This document shows positions 25,453 to 33,682 of a stretch of 53,117 nucleotides of DNA, piece by piece. Every line of letters starts with the position of its first letter. The first letter of the stretch is position 1. A program made the translations under genes and the position numbers. Below the pieces are notes generated by a model that saw only the letters and a list, made by a program, of their open reading frames with translations, was not told where the DNA came from and searched no databases. The stretch covers positions 4,680,001-4,733,117 of the forward strand of contig NZ_CP133265.1 of the NCBI RefSeq assembly GCF_030915505.1, in the 5' to 3' direction. Source of the stretch: Neobacillus sp. OS1-2 (GTDB lineage: Bacteria > Bacillota > Bacilli > Bacillales > Cytobacillaceae).

Positions 25453-27065
25453 CTAATTCTTTAGAGATTCTTCCCTTAATGCCCGCCTGAGGATTTTCCC
25501 AACACCGGTTTTTGGTAATTGATCACGAAATTCAACAATATGCGGTACTTTATAAGCCGCCATATTTTGCTTACAATAGTGGATGATTTCCTGCTCTGTT
25601 GCACTTTTTCCAGCCTTTAAGACAACAACTGCTTTCACATCCTCTCCTCTGTACGGATCTGGAACACCAATACAAACGGCCTCCTGGACAGCCGGATGTT
25701 CGTATAAAACCTCTTCAATATCACGCGGATAAATATTGAAGCCGCTGGCAATAATTAAATCCTTTTTACGGTCAACAATATAGAGGTATCCATCTTCATC
25801 CATTTTTGCAATGTCACCAGTGTAGAGCCAGCCATCGCGAAGTGTATTTGCCGTCTCCTCCGGCAAATTCCAATACCCCTTCATAATCTGCGGCCCCTTA
25901 ATGATTACTTCACCAAGTTCACCAACAGAAACCTCTTTGTACCCGTTGCTACATCCACTATTTTATATTCCGTGGATGGCATCCCAATACCGACACTTCC
26001 TGGTTTCCGCTCCGCAAATGGAGGATTACAGTGTGTCGTAGGAGAAGCTTCCGATAACCCGTAGCCTTCTAATATTTTCGAACCTGTTTTCCGTTCAAAG
26101 CTGCGAAGCAGTTCTACCGGCATCGGTGCTGATCCGCTGTTACACGTCTTTATACTATTAATGCCATACTGCTCCGCATGAGGGTGGCTGGTAATGGCGA
26201 CATACATGGTTGGCACCCCAGGAAAAGTCGTTGGCTGTTCATTTTTTATCGTATTCAATACCTCTTCTAAATCAAATCGCGGCAGCATAATCGATTCAGC
26301 ACCAATATAGATAGATAGATTCATACAAGAGGTCATCCCAAACACATGGAAGAGCGGAATAACAGTTAAACATTTCTCCTGGCCAAATTTCAAATCATCT
26401 TTAAAAAACTCATGACACTGGATCACATTTGCCAGAATATTGCGGTGAGTTAACATCGCCCCTTTTGATCTTCCAGTTGTACCGCCTGTGTATTGAAGGA
26501 CTGCCACATCATGCTCTGGTTCGAATTCAACTGGACGAGTTTTTCCATTTCCTTCAGTCAAAAAGCGATCAAAGCTCCGGTCCGGTTTGAAATCTTGACC
26601 AGTGGCTTGGAGGCTGACGACGATAATATTTTTCAAATTTGTTAGTGGCTGAACGGCTTTTACTCGTGGATAAAGGGCATCGAGGACCACAATTGTTTCG
26701 GCACCTGAATCCCCCAGAATATATTCAAGCTCCCGTTCAACGGACATCGGATTCACTTGGGTTACGATCCCCCCAGCTGACAGTATTCCGTAGTATGCAA
26801 TGACGTATTGAGGACAATTAGGCAGCATAATCGCCACCCGGTCCCCCTTTTGAACCTGATTTTGCTGCAAAGCAGATGTAAAGGCGAACGCCAGTGATTG
26901 TAATTGTTCATAAGTAATCTTTTTTCCATAAAAAGATAAGGCATCTTTAGCAGGGTAGGTTGTTGCTGTTTCTTGAAGAATTTGTCCTAATGGTTTATTT
27001 GGAATGGTTACATTTGTTTCAATTGTTTCAGGATAATGCTCCAGCCATGCTCTCTTTTCACTCAT
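25453..27065 (-). pseudogene. long-chain fatty acid-CoA ligase, frameshifted
   Basis: AMP-forming acyl-CoA synthetase in two frames. The first 380 or so residues contain the P-loop YTGGTTGRSKGAML, GYGLSEASPTTHC and VDVATGTK. The second frame supplies [47 protein letters not shown] and the Lys motif [13 protein letters not shown]. Near 25934 the sequence AAAGAGG would have to be AAAGGAGG to keep the frame; the conserved [13 protein letters not shown] then reads through. With one base added the gene encodes about 537 residues, the full length. Either an inactivating deletion or a sequencing error. ATG 27065 has GGAGGGG upstream. Confidence 0.85.
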
Positions 27066-27078
27066 AATTTCCCCTCCA

Positions 27079-27098
27079 AAATGTATGGTTCTAAACCA
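27079..27098. repeat. short dyad between the dehydrogenase and ligase genes
   Basis: ATGGTT-CTA-AACCAT forms a perfect 6-bp dyad in the 37-base gap upstream of the ligase ribosome site. It differs from the two longer operators of the cluster. It might be a minor binding site or a small RNA hairpin; no function is shown. Confidence 0.3.
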
Positions 27099-27102
27099 TT
27101 CT

Positions 27103-27854
27103 CTAAAATATCAGTCCGCCCCCGTCAACGGAAAGAGTTGCTCCAGTGATAAACGAGGCTTCTTCAGATGCTAAAAATAAAACAGCATTGGCTACTTCAT
27201 GGGGTGTGCCAATTCTCCCCAATGCATTGGCACGTGAAATAATCGGCCATTTTCGCTCATTTTGCTTCCAGTTATCGATAATTTTCGTATCAATGACCCC
27301 GGGTGCAATCGCATTCACCCGAATATTGTGTTTCCCATATTCAAGGGCAGCATTTTGCGTTAACACAACCACTCCCGCTTTTGAGGCATTGTAAGCGGAA
27401 ACATATTTCTGCCCTTTTAACCCCAACAAACTTGAGGTATTAACAATGGCCCCACCACCCGATTTGATTAATTCAGGGACAGCATACTTAATTCCTAGGA
27501 AAACACCCTTTAAGTTAATGTCGACGACACGATCCCATTCTTCCTCCAACAAATCAACACTTCTTACTTCGCTATTACCGATTCCAGCGTTGTTGAACAT
27601 GATATGTAAGCCGCCATAGGTTTCTGTAGTCTTGTTAATTAGTTCTATTATCTGTTCTGAGTCCGAAACGTCTGTTTTCACAAAAATTGCCTCTCCACCA
27701 CTCTCTTGGATCAGGCTGACTGTTTCTTCCCCGGTAACAGAATCAACATCGGCAACTGTTACACATGCACCTTCCGATGCAAAACGAATGGCGGCTGCAC
27801 GGCCAATTCCCCCCCTCCACCAGTTACTATGGCTGTTTTACCACTCAATTTCAT
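27103..27854 (-). pseudogene. short-chain dehydrogenase/reductase (SDR), frameshifted near the N terminus
   Basis: From ATG 27854 (AGAGGG nine bases upstream) the frame gives MKLSGKTAIVTGGGG and then breaks in a G7 run (plus strand C7 at 27809-27815). With eight G's it would read TGGGGGIGRAAAIRFA, the TGxxxGIG cofactor motif. The remainder is intact from 27681: NNAG (FNNAGIGNS), catalytic Ser and Tyr/Lys (NTSSLLG, YVSAYNASKAG) and ITGATLSVDGGG. The full product would be about 250 residues, an NAD(P)-dependent oxidoreductase, probably oxidising a hydroxyacyl intermediate. First gene of the ligase unit. Confidence 0.85.
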
Positions 27855-27911
27855 AACCATCATCCCTCTTTCATAATAGTCAATCATCTAAGGCCCTTTA
27901 CACTCCAAACT

Positions 27912-27929
27912 ATACTGACCAGTTAGTAT
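27912..27929. promoter_or_regulatory. TetR-type operator upstream of the SDR gene
   Basis: ATACTGACCAGTTAGTAT is an imperfect 18-base palindrome about 60 bases before the SDR start. It shares 15 of 18 bases with the operator at 24725-24744, indicating one regulator for both promoters. Confidence 0.65.
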
Positions 27930-28027
27930 GTAATATGTACAATTATACCTCTTAGACTTACATATTCCTACCTTTTTCTAAATATTCTAATAAATTTTTA
28001 TTTCCTATACCAGACTGTTTCTATAGT

Positions 28028-28222
28028 CTAAAATCTTCTGGTCGATTTTTTCTGTTTATTCATTATTTCATACGATTTTTCAATAATATCTGTTAAGACG
28101 TCACCTTTATAAATTCTGCCAAGTTTAATTCCTTGTTGATAATACTCGACAATTTCATCCAGCATTAGGGAGGTTTCTTTCGTAATTCTTACATTTAATT
28201 GAATTCTTTCATTTTCAGACAT
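28028..28222 (-). CDS. small ribbon-helix-helix-like protein
   Basis: 64 residues. The segment IQLNVRITKETSLMLDEIVEYY looks like the beta strand and first helix of a ribbon-helix-helix DNA-binding protein, followed by a second helix (GDVLTDIIEKSYEIMNKQ) and a basic tail. Such proteins are usually dimeric repressors or plasmid/antitoxin regulators; no toxin gene is adjacent. It starts at 28222 in the gap between the acyl-CoA cluster and the hydrolase. Confidence 0.6.
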   Translation of the reverse strand: MSENERIQLNVRITKETSLMLDEIVEYYQQGIKLGRIYKGDVLTDIIEKSYEIMNKQKKSTRRF

Positions 28223-28322
28223 GATTAGATACCCCTATCTACCTGTTAGCATAGTGCTAGCAAGTAACTATTTATTTGTTATTTATTGCTACTATACTAT
28301 AATTCTACATTTTTTTCATTCG

Positions 28323-28358
28323 AAAAATAAAAAATTGGCTATCGTGTCGACAGCCAAT
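28323..28358 (-). terminator. terminator after the alpha/beta hydrolase gene
   Basis: On the minus strand ATTGGCT / AGCCAAT with an 11-base loop is followed by TTTTTTATTTTT. It lies 16 bases beyond the hydrolase stop codon. Confidence 0.8.
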
Positions 28359-28373
28359 CTTATAAACCGTTTA

Positions 28374-29351
28374 TTAGAGGATTACCCTCACCTCAGGAAG
28401 ATTTATTACAAAGTAATTTTGAAGCCAAGTCTCGAGCAGCTGGACTAACTCCGGATGAATAGGCAAGTTTCCTTCCGCTATCATATCTTTTTTCGCAGTT
28501 AATATTGTGGAGGGGATTGTTTCCATTTTACATGCATGCCCCATATTTTCGACAATATGATACTGGGCATCGCCCTTTACATACATTGGCAAATCTTTCA
28601 ATACTTCTGGATTTGCCTGTATATCTCTTGCTCCTGTAATGGCAAGGACAGGACAGGTAACCTTTGCCAAATCCTCTCTCACATTATAGCCAAAATGTTC
28701 CCGCAACCACTTTGCATTTATTTTGACAAAACTCATCCTTATAACATCACTGGTGGAGTTTACTATCTTTTCAATTGATTTTTGCGCTTGTTTTTCTATC
28801 TTTTTGTGCGCCCCTACTAAGCGAAGGAACATGCCTTGAAATCCTTTGGCATTCAAAATGTCTTGCGTGCCAATATCTCTTTGCCTTTTCATTGCTTCAC
28901 TTAGATTTTCCACAGCCCCGGCCAGCAGGATTAACCCTCCTAGTTCTTCCCTTGCAGCTAATGCCGTTCCAATCATTGCTCCTTCACTATGACCTAAAAC
29001 AATGACCTTTTTATGATCCACCTCGGGAAGGCTTTTTAAAAATTGAACGGCTGCCTGTGCGTCATCGACTATATCCCATAATCCAGTTGTTAAATAATCT
29101 CCTTCACTACCTGCCACCCCGCGTTTATCATATCTCAAATTAATAAAGCCAATAGATGTTAAAAACTCGGCTAATTGGCGGTACAGCTTCACTTCCAGTT
29201 TTTTATTTACTTTGCCATTTCGATCCAATTTTCCTGTCCCTGGGATGATAAGAATAGCTGGTGATTTTTCGGACCGAACCTCTGGTTGACTAAGAGTCCC
29301 CTTAAGGGCAACTTTACTTTGAATCGTTACTTCTTTTTCGATCGATTTCAT
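28374..29351 (-). CDS. alpha/beta hydrolase family protein
   Basis: 325 residues without a signal peptide. The nucleophile elbow is VLGHSEGAMIG (catalytic Ser in GxSxG), preceded by NLRYDKRGVAGSEGDY. Asp (ITGARDIQ) and His (VENMGHACKME) complete the triad. LIIPGTGKLDRNGK near residue 32 supplies the oxyanion hole. The layout is that of bacterial serine esterases/peptidases related to dienelactone hydrolases; the substrate cannot be told. Divergently transcribed from the VanW gene, with a 143-base shared upstream region. Confidence 0.86.
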   Translation of the reverse strand: MKSIEKEVTIQSKVALKGTLSQPEVRSEKSPAILIIPGTGKLDRNGKVNKKLEVKLYRQLAEFLTSIGFINLRYDKRGVAGSEGDYLTTGLWDIVDDAQAAVQFLKSLPEVDHKKVIVLGHSEGAMIGTALAAREELGGLILLAGAVENLSEAMKRQRDIGTQDILNAKGFQGMFLRLVGAHKKIEKQAQKSIEKIVNSTSDVIRMSFVKINAKWLREHFGYNVREDLAKVTCPVLAITGARDIQANPEVLKDLPMYVKGDAQYHIVENMGHACKMETIPSTILTAKKDMIAEGNLPIHPELVQLLETWLQNYFVINLPEVRVIL

Positions 29352-29494
29352 TTAATATTCCCCCTATTGTTCAATCTCCTCTTTAATAAGTGTAAAGGGC
29401 AAATTGGAAAATTTTAAAAAGTAATTTGTTCTTAAGAATGGTACATGAAATGGTAAATTACTTCAAATATTAGAACGAGGAGGGGTGCGAACAG

Positions 29495-30376
29495 ATGATT
29501 TTACCTTGGATTTTCGGACTATTACTTACGGCTCAACAAATACATACTCCAGATCATTTAGTCATTACAAAAGACGGCACCAATGTCACCTATATCGATC
29601 GTATGGATTTTTCTTTTCCATATACAGATTTGCCGATTATCGATTCCAACAAGTTCAATCAATTATTAGACCAGCTAGACAAACAATTTTCCACAGCGCC
29701 TACTGATGCTAGCCTAGATTCGGCTGGTAATATCCTATCGGAACAAGTTGGTTACCAGGTCCATCGTCAAGCCTTTACTGAACAATTCTATGCTTATTTT
29801 TTTTCACATAGACAGGGAAAATTAGAAATTCCCATGCAGCCCGTATATCCAAAAGTGGATAGCGAGTTACTTGGGGATATTCGAAGCATGCGGATTGGAC
29901 GATATGTCACCACTTTTAATTCTAGCAATAAAAAACGCACTACTAATATTAAATTGGCAACGGCGGCCATTAACAATTATGTCGTCTTTCCGGGCGAATC
30001 ATTTTCATTTAACAAAGTGGTCGGGAAACGGACGGCTACAAAAGGGTATTTAAAGGCTAAAGTAATTGTTAGAGGTGAATTTTCAGAAGACATTGGCGGC
30101 GGAATATGTCAGGTATCCTCAACCCTTTTTAATGCAGTAGATAATGCCGGGCTAAAGATTGTCCAGCGGTTTTCCCATAGTAGAAAGGTTCCCTACATTC
30201 CCCCTGGCAGGGATGCAACTGTAAGCTGGTACGGACCCGATTTTGTATTTAAAAATATATATTCCCAACCGGTATTAATTCGGGCAAATACGCTTGGAAA
30301 TATGCTAGTTATTAAACTGTATTCTTCAGAAAGTATACAGTACATACCAAGAAAGATTCCCGAAGCACCTTATTAA
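29495..30376 (+). CDS. VanW family protein
   Basis: 293 residues with a short hydrophobic N terminus (ILPWIFGLLLTAQ), suggesting export or anchoring. The C-terminal VanW domain spans about 130-280 and includes NYVVFPGESFSFNKVVGKRT, EDIGGGICQVSSTLFNA and SHSRKVPYIPPGRDATVSW. VanW occurs beside vancomycin-resistance genes in some bacteria but is widespread in spore formers; its biochemical role is not known. GGAGGGG precedes the ATG at 29495. Monocistronic, ending at a strong terminator. Confidence 0.9.
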   Translation: MILPWIFGLLLTAQQIHTPDHLVITKDGTNVTYIDRMDFSFPYTDLPIIDSNKFNQLLDQLDKQFSTAPTDASLDSAGNILSEQVGYQVHRQAFTEQFYAYFFSHRQGKLEIPMQPVYPKVDSELLGDIRSMRIGRYVTTFNSSNKKRTTNIKLATAAINNYVVFPGESFSFNKVVGKRTATKGYLKAKVIVRGEFSEDIGGGICQVSSTLFNAVDNAGLKIVQRFSHSRKVPYIPPGRDATVSWYGPDFVFKNIYSQPVLIRANTLGNMLVIKLYSSESIQYIPRKIPEAPY

Positions 30377-30387
30377 GAAATGCACTA

Positions 30388-30403
30388 GGGCGCTTGAGCT
30401 AGA
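30388..30403 (-). repeat. short dispersed repeat copy
   Basis: On the minus strand this reads TCTAGCTCAAGCGCCC, related to TCTAGCTCCAGC at 48703-48714. It looks like a degenerate copy of a short intergenic sequence common in Bacillus genomes. Confidence 0.35.
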
Positions 30404-30425
30404 TACTTCTCATATACTTATCGTT

Positions 30426-30454
30426 AAAAAAAAGTCCGCGATTGCGGACTTTTT
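30426..30454. terminator. bidirectional terminator
   Basis: AAAGTCCGC / GCGGACTTT with a 4-base loop between an A-run and a T-run. It serves the VanW gene (rightward) and the small membrane protein gene (leftward). Confidence 0.88.
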
Positions 30455-30721
30455 CTAACGATCATTTTGTAAGGCGCTTTCCAATAATTCCTCAGAGAAT
30501 TCGGTCAGGGCGGCATTGTTCATCAAATTAAGATTTGTCTTTGGTGAAAAGTTTTTGACTACATTTTGAAAAGGAAGTGCAATATCTTTACGCTTCCCTT
30601 TTGTCGCGCCAAAAACGGCGGCACTAACGCCAATGCCTAAGAGTGATGCCCATAAAGCACCCTTGCTTTTTCGTTTAGGTGCAAACAACTTGAAAAACGG
30701 CTGCTTTCTTATGTTTTTCAT
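30455..30721 (-). CDS. small membrane protein, hypothetical
   Basis: 88 residues: basic N terminus (MKNIRKQPFFKLFAPKRKSK), one membrane helix (ALWASLLGIGVSAAVFGAT) and a polar C-terminal half of about 45 residues. I choose ATG 30721, eight bases after AAAGGAG, over an ATG three codons upstream. It lies leftward of another very small gene and may be co-transcribed with it. No family is recognised. Confidence 0.65.
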   Translation of the reverse strand: MKNIRKQPFFKLFAPKRKSKGALWASLLGIGVSAAVFGATKGKRKDIALPFQNVVKNFSPKTNLNLMNNAALTEFSEELLESALQNDR

Positions 30722-30756
30722 TATCAGCACTCCTTTTGTTTATGGTATGGAGGTTG

Positions 30757-30867
30757 TCATAACCCTTCCATTAGCTTAATTTGTGCATCTTGATGAAGAA
30801 TATGTTTAGGAAACCATGCATACATTGTAAATTGTTGGATGAGTTCTTTTTGAATTTTTGTTAACAT
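30757..30867 (-). CDS. possible very small protein (36 aa)
   Basis: An ATG-to-TGA frame encodes MLTKIQKELIQQF followed by TMYAWFPKHILHQDAQIK. The composition looks protein-like (amphipathic helix, then a compact Trp-Phe-Pro motif), and it is collinear with the next gene 36 bases downstream. No ribosome site is seen before the ATG, which lowers confidence. Confidence 0.35.
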   Translation of the reverse strand: MLTKIQKELIQQFTMYAWFPKHILHQDAQIKLMEGL

Positions 30868-30963
30868 AATAATATTATATTAACCACTGCTTGAGTGTTT
30901 TGGAAAGCACCTATTTCCGCATTATTACATACAATGCAAAAAAGCAGATTTGAGGTGGTGTCT

Positions 30964-31674
30964 ATGGGAGGTCTAACCTATTTTGATTTCTTGGCGAAGT
31001 TTGGCGTTGGCGGTGCCCATCCTGGTGGTATACTATTGACGCAAAATATTCTTTCAAGTGAAAATATCTCCAAAAACTCCCATGTTTTAGATGCAGGCTG
31101 CGGCACAGGACAAACGGCGGCATATTTGCACCAACAATATAAAGCGAAAGTCTATGGATTGGAAATAAATCCAATCATGGTCGAAAAAGCGAGAGACCGC
31201 TTTCAGACACTACAACTTCCCATCCAATTAATCCACGGATCAATTGAAGAAATTCCATTTGACGATCATACCTTTGATTTTATCTTATCTGAGTCTGTTT
31301 TAGCATTTGTTAATAAACCTAAGGCCCTTAGGGAATTTCATCGCGTACTAAAAAAAGGCGGCCGTTTAATTGCCAACGAAATGACGATAAACAAGAAACT
31401 TAATCCGCAAGAAGAAGCAGAAATAATGAACTTTTACGCAGTTGATTCCTTATTAATGGAAGAAGATTGGAACCGCTTATTACAAGAAGTTGGTTTTCAA
31501 AACATTGAAATTAAGGCACAAAACCCAGCTCTCAGTCATGGGAACCATGCCCCGGAATTTAATTTTTCAAAAGATTTTGAACCTGAGCTTTTTCATATCT
31601 TGAATGAGCATGGAAATATTGTCTTGAAATATCAGGATATTTTAAGCTATCGGGTCATCACTGTGTCAAAATAA
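30964..31674 (+). CDS. class I SAM-dependent methyltransferase
   Basis: 236 residues of the Methyltransf_11 type. SAM-binding motif I is HVLDAGCGTGQTAAYL, the acidic strand-2 residue is in VYGLEINPIMVEKA, then HGSIEEIPFDDHTFDFILSE and FHRVLKKGGRLIANEM. The N-terminal GVGGAHPGG element is shared by a subgroup of Bacillus methyltransferases. Start 30964, five bases after GAGGTGG; an upstream ATG at 30895 would add 23 unrelated residues. Substrate unknown. Confidence 0.85.
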   Translation: MGGLTYFDFLAKFGVGGAHPGGILLTQNILSSENISKNSHVLDAGCGTGQTAAYLHQQYKAKVYGLEINPIMVEKARDRFQTLQLPIQLIHGSIEEIPFDDHTFDFILSESVLAFVNKPKALREFHRVLKKGGRLIANEMTINKKLNPQEEAEIMNFYAVDSLLMEEDWNRLLQEVGFQNIEIKAQNPALSHGNHAPEFNFSKDFEPELFHILNEHGNIVLKYQDILSYRVITVSK

Positions 31675-31680
31675 TCGAAA

Positions 31681-31711
31681 GCCCTTTTTTCTGTGGGAAA
31701 AAGGGCCTTTT
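31681..31711 (+). terminator. terminator after the methyltransferase gene
   Basis: GCCCTTTTT / AAAAAGGGC with an 8-base loop, then CTTTT. It begins six bases after the stop codon. Confidence 0.8.
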
Positions 31712-31845
31712 CATTAGGAAACCTCCATACAACTATGCCAAATAAATTTCCTTTTAATATGGACAAGGCTTGGGTTATAGCCTTTACATTCCACCAATTC
31801 CTTACATATTTTATAGCAAGTCCATTTTTAAAGGAGGAAGTTGAA

Positions 31846-32094
31846 GTGCAGTTAAATTATGAGCAAGCACGTCATTTAGAAGGTAAAATGATTCAGTATA
31901 AAAATAATTCTGGAGAATTGGTGGTTGGGAGAGTAGCTAAGGTCAAAAAGGAAGGCCTCGAAATTGAAGAGTTTTCTTCTTCCCACTCTTCTGATGGTTT
32001 CGGATTTGGCTTTTGGGGACCACGGCCATTTTTTAGACCTCCTGTTTTTGTCCCGTTCGTTGGATTTGGTTTTGCTCCGTTCTTCTTTTTCTAA
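31846..32094 (+). CDS. small protein with Phe/Gly/Pro-rich C-terminal tail
   Basis: 82 residues from GTG 31846, eight bases after AAAGGAGG; the longer frame to 31693 runs through the preceding terminator and is rejected. The N-terminal 45 residues are polar (EQARHLEGKMIQYKNNSGEL) and look like a small beta domain. The last 32 are almost only F, G, P, V and W (FGFGFWGPRPFFRPP, then FVPFVGFGFAPFFFF). Such low-complexity aromatic tails occur in spore-coat or surface-associated proteins of Bacillus. The csgA gene lies next, on the same strand, after a terminator. Confidence 0.7.
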   Translation: MQLNYEQARHLEGKMIQYKNNSGELVVGRVAKVKKEGLEIEEFSSSHSSDGFGFGFWGPRPFFRPPVFVPFVGFGFAPFFFF

Positions 32095-32105
32095 GCAAAA
32101 ATTGG

Positions 32106-32134
32106 GTAAGTACTTTGTACTTACTCATTTTTTT
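32106..32134 (+). terminator. terminator after the aromatic-tail protein gene
   Basis: GTAAGTAC / GTACTTAC with a TTT loop, followed by TCATTTTTTT. It separates this gene from csgA. Confidence 0.8.
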
Positions 32135-32194
32135 ATTACAACTTTCATGTATATTTGTACCATCACATCAAAAAATAAAGGCTGAAAGGATGAT

Positions 32195-32452
32195 GTGAAA
32201 ATGGATCAGACTCTGAGATATTTAAGAGAAACATTATCAAATTATACAGAAGATTATGCAGAGGGTCGGCATCTATACTTGAAACTATCGAAGGGCGCTT
32301 ATGCATCGGAAGCTTCCTTTGTACGAGATTTAGGTCAGAAAGAAATATATTTTTTAAATCGGATGCTGCCTAAAGAAATTAATTACGCAAAAGAAGAACA
32401 AGATGAGAAGAGAGCACATGAACTTAATGAGGTTTTTGAGCTGCTCTTTTAA
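32195..32452 (+). CDS. csgA: sigma-G-dependent sporulation-specific protein CsgA
   Basis: About 83-85 residues, close to B. subtilis CsgA in length and order: MDQTLRYLRETLSNYTEDY, FVRDLGQKEIYFLNRML and the conserved tail KEINYAKEEQDEKRAHELNE. CsgA is a small acid-soluble-type spore protein made in the forespore. Start is GTG 32195 (AAAGGAT upstream) or ATG 32201, which matches the B. subtilis N terminus better. A terminator follows at once, so it is monocistronic. Confidence 0.82.
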   Translation: MKMDQTLRYLRETLSNYTEDYAEGRHLYLKLSKGAYASEASFVRDLGQKEIYFLNRMLPKEINYAKEEQDEKRAHELNEVFELLF

Positions 32453-32459
32453 AGAATTG

Positions 32460-32491
32460 AAAAAGATGGCAGAATTCTCTGTCATCTTTTT
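32460..32491. terminator. terminator after csgA
   Basis: AAAAAGATGGCAGA / TCTGTCATCTTTTT around a short loop; the single mismatch is G-T. A-run and T-run on both sides allow activity in either direction. Confidence 0.85.
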
Positions 32492-32682
32492 CGGAAATAT
32501 CTTATTATTCGCAAAACTATTTCCTAGGTAAGCGCAGAGTCCGACAAAACACAATTCGACCAAATGACTCTATTCCCTATTAAACGACACAATCTACAGA
32601 AAACTTACAATCATTAACCAGGACTTTTTCATCAAATTGCCTAATACCGACAATTGTTTTATTTCGTCATTTTATACTATTT

Positions 32683-33600
32683 CTAATGAATGTCTTTTTT
32701 CTTAAACCGTCCACCACGAACTTCAGCGATATCGGCAACCGCTAAAAAAGCGCTATCATCACTTTCGGTAACAATTTCCTTTAATTTTGCTTCCTCAAGA
32801 CGATTGATGACACAAAAGATAACTTTTTTATCGTCACCTGAATAGGCTCCCTCGCCATTAATGTAAGTAACACCACGGCCTAAGCGATTCATAATCGCAT
32901 CACCAATTTGTCTGGCATTATCGCTAATGATCCACACCGATTTGGATTCATCAAGTCCAGTAATCGTAACGTCAATCGTTTTGTAAGCAACAAAATAAGC
33001 AATGAGCGAATACATCGCCCGATCCCATGAAAACACAAACCCGGCACAACCAAGGATGAAGAGATTAAAGAACATAATAATTTCCCCGACTGAAAAAGGA
33101 AGTTTATTATTAAAGAGAATGGCTAGTATTTCAGTACCATCAAGTGAACCCCCGTACCTTATGACCAGACCAACCCCAATGCCAAGAACAATTCCCCCAA
33201 AAACAGTAGCAAGAAGGATATCTTGAGTAAACGCCGGAACCGGATGAAGCAGCGTGGTACCAATTGAAAGAATAATGATGCCATATAGAGTGGATAAAGC
33301 GAAGGTCTTTCCAATCTGTTTGTAGCCAATAAAGAAAAAAGGAATATTTAAAATAAAAAGGAAAATACCTAGTTTCCAACCGGTTAGATAAGAAAGCATG
33401 ATGGAAATACCTGTAATCCCGCCATCAATAACATTATTCGGAACGAGGAAGATTTCAAGCCCCACGGACATTAAAATGGCACCAATGGTGATTAACAATA
33501 TTCGTTGAAAGATTTTTCTTTTGGTCAATCGACGATGTTGAATATTTGCCAATATGGCTTCTTGCTGCTCGGTTAAACTCATTTCTTGAAATTCTGTCAT
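32683..33600 (-). CDS. YitT family membrane protein with DUF2179 domain
   Basis: 305 residues. An N-terminal cytoplasmic extension of about 30 residues (MTEFQEMSLTEQQEAILANI) is absent from the other YitT proteins here. Helices follow with GLEIFLVPNNVIDGGITGIS and RYGGSLDGTEILAILF, then DUF2179 (SVWIISDNARQIGDAIMNRL to AVADIAEVRGG). Function unproven. ATG 33600 is preceded by AAAGGGG. The structured RNA candidate ends about 85 bases upstream, so this gene is either independent (TATAAT near 33636-33641 on the minus strand) or lies downstream of that RNA as a long leader. Confidence 0.9.
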   Translation of the reverse strand: MTEFQEMSLTEQQEAILANIQHRRLTKRKIFQRILLITIGAILMSVGLEIFLVPNNVIDGGITGISIMLSYLTGWKLGIFLFILNIPFFFIGYKQIGKTFALSTLYGIIILSIGTTLLHPVPAFTQDILLATVFGGIVLGIGVGLVIRYGGSLDGTEILAILFNNKLPFSVGEIIMFFNLFILGCAGFVFSWDRAMYSLIAYFVAYKTIDVTITGLDESKSVWIISDNARQIGDAIMNRLGRGVTYINGEGAYSGDDKKVIFCVINRLEEAKLKEIVTESDDSAFLAVADIAEVRGGRFKKKDIH

Positions 33601-33682
33601 TATCTTGCCCCTTTCAAAAGTAATTTCCTATATTTATTATAACGAAATGTAAGTGTTATTAATATTTATATGCTTTTTTAAC

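Noticed and set aside
28221..28448. 75-codon open frame on the plus strand
   Set aside because: Starts inside the opposite ribbon-helix-helix gene and ends inside the hydrolase gene, crossing a terminator; no ribosome site.
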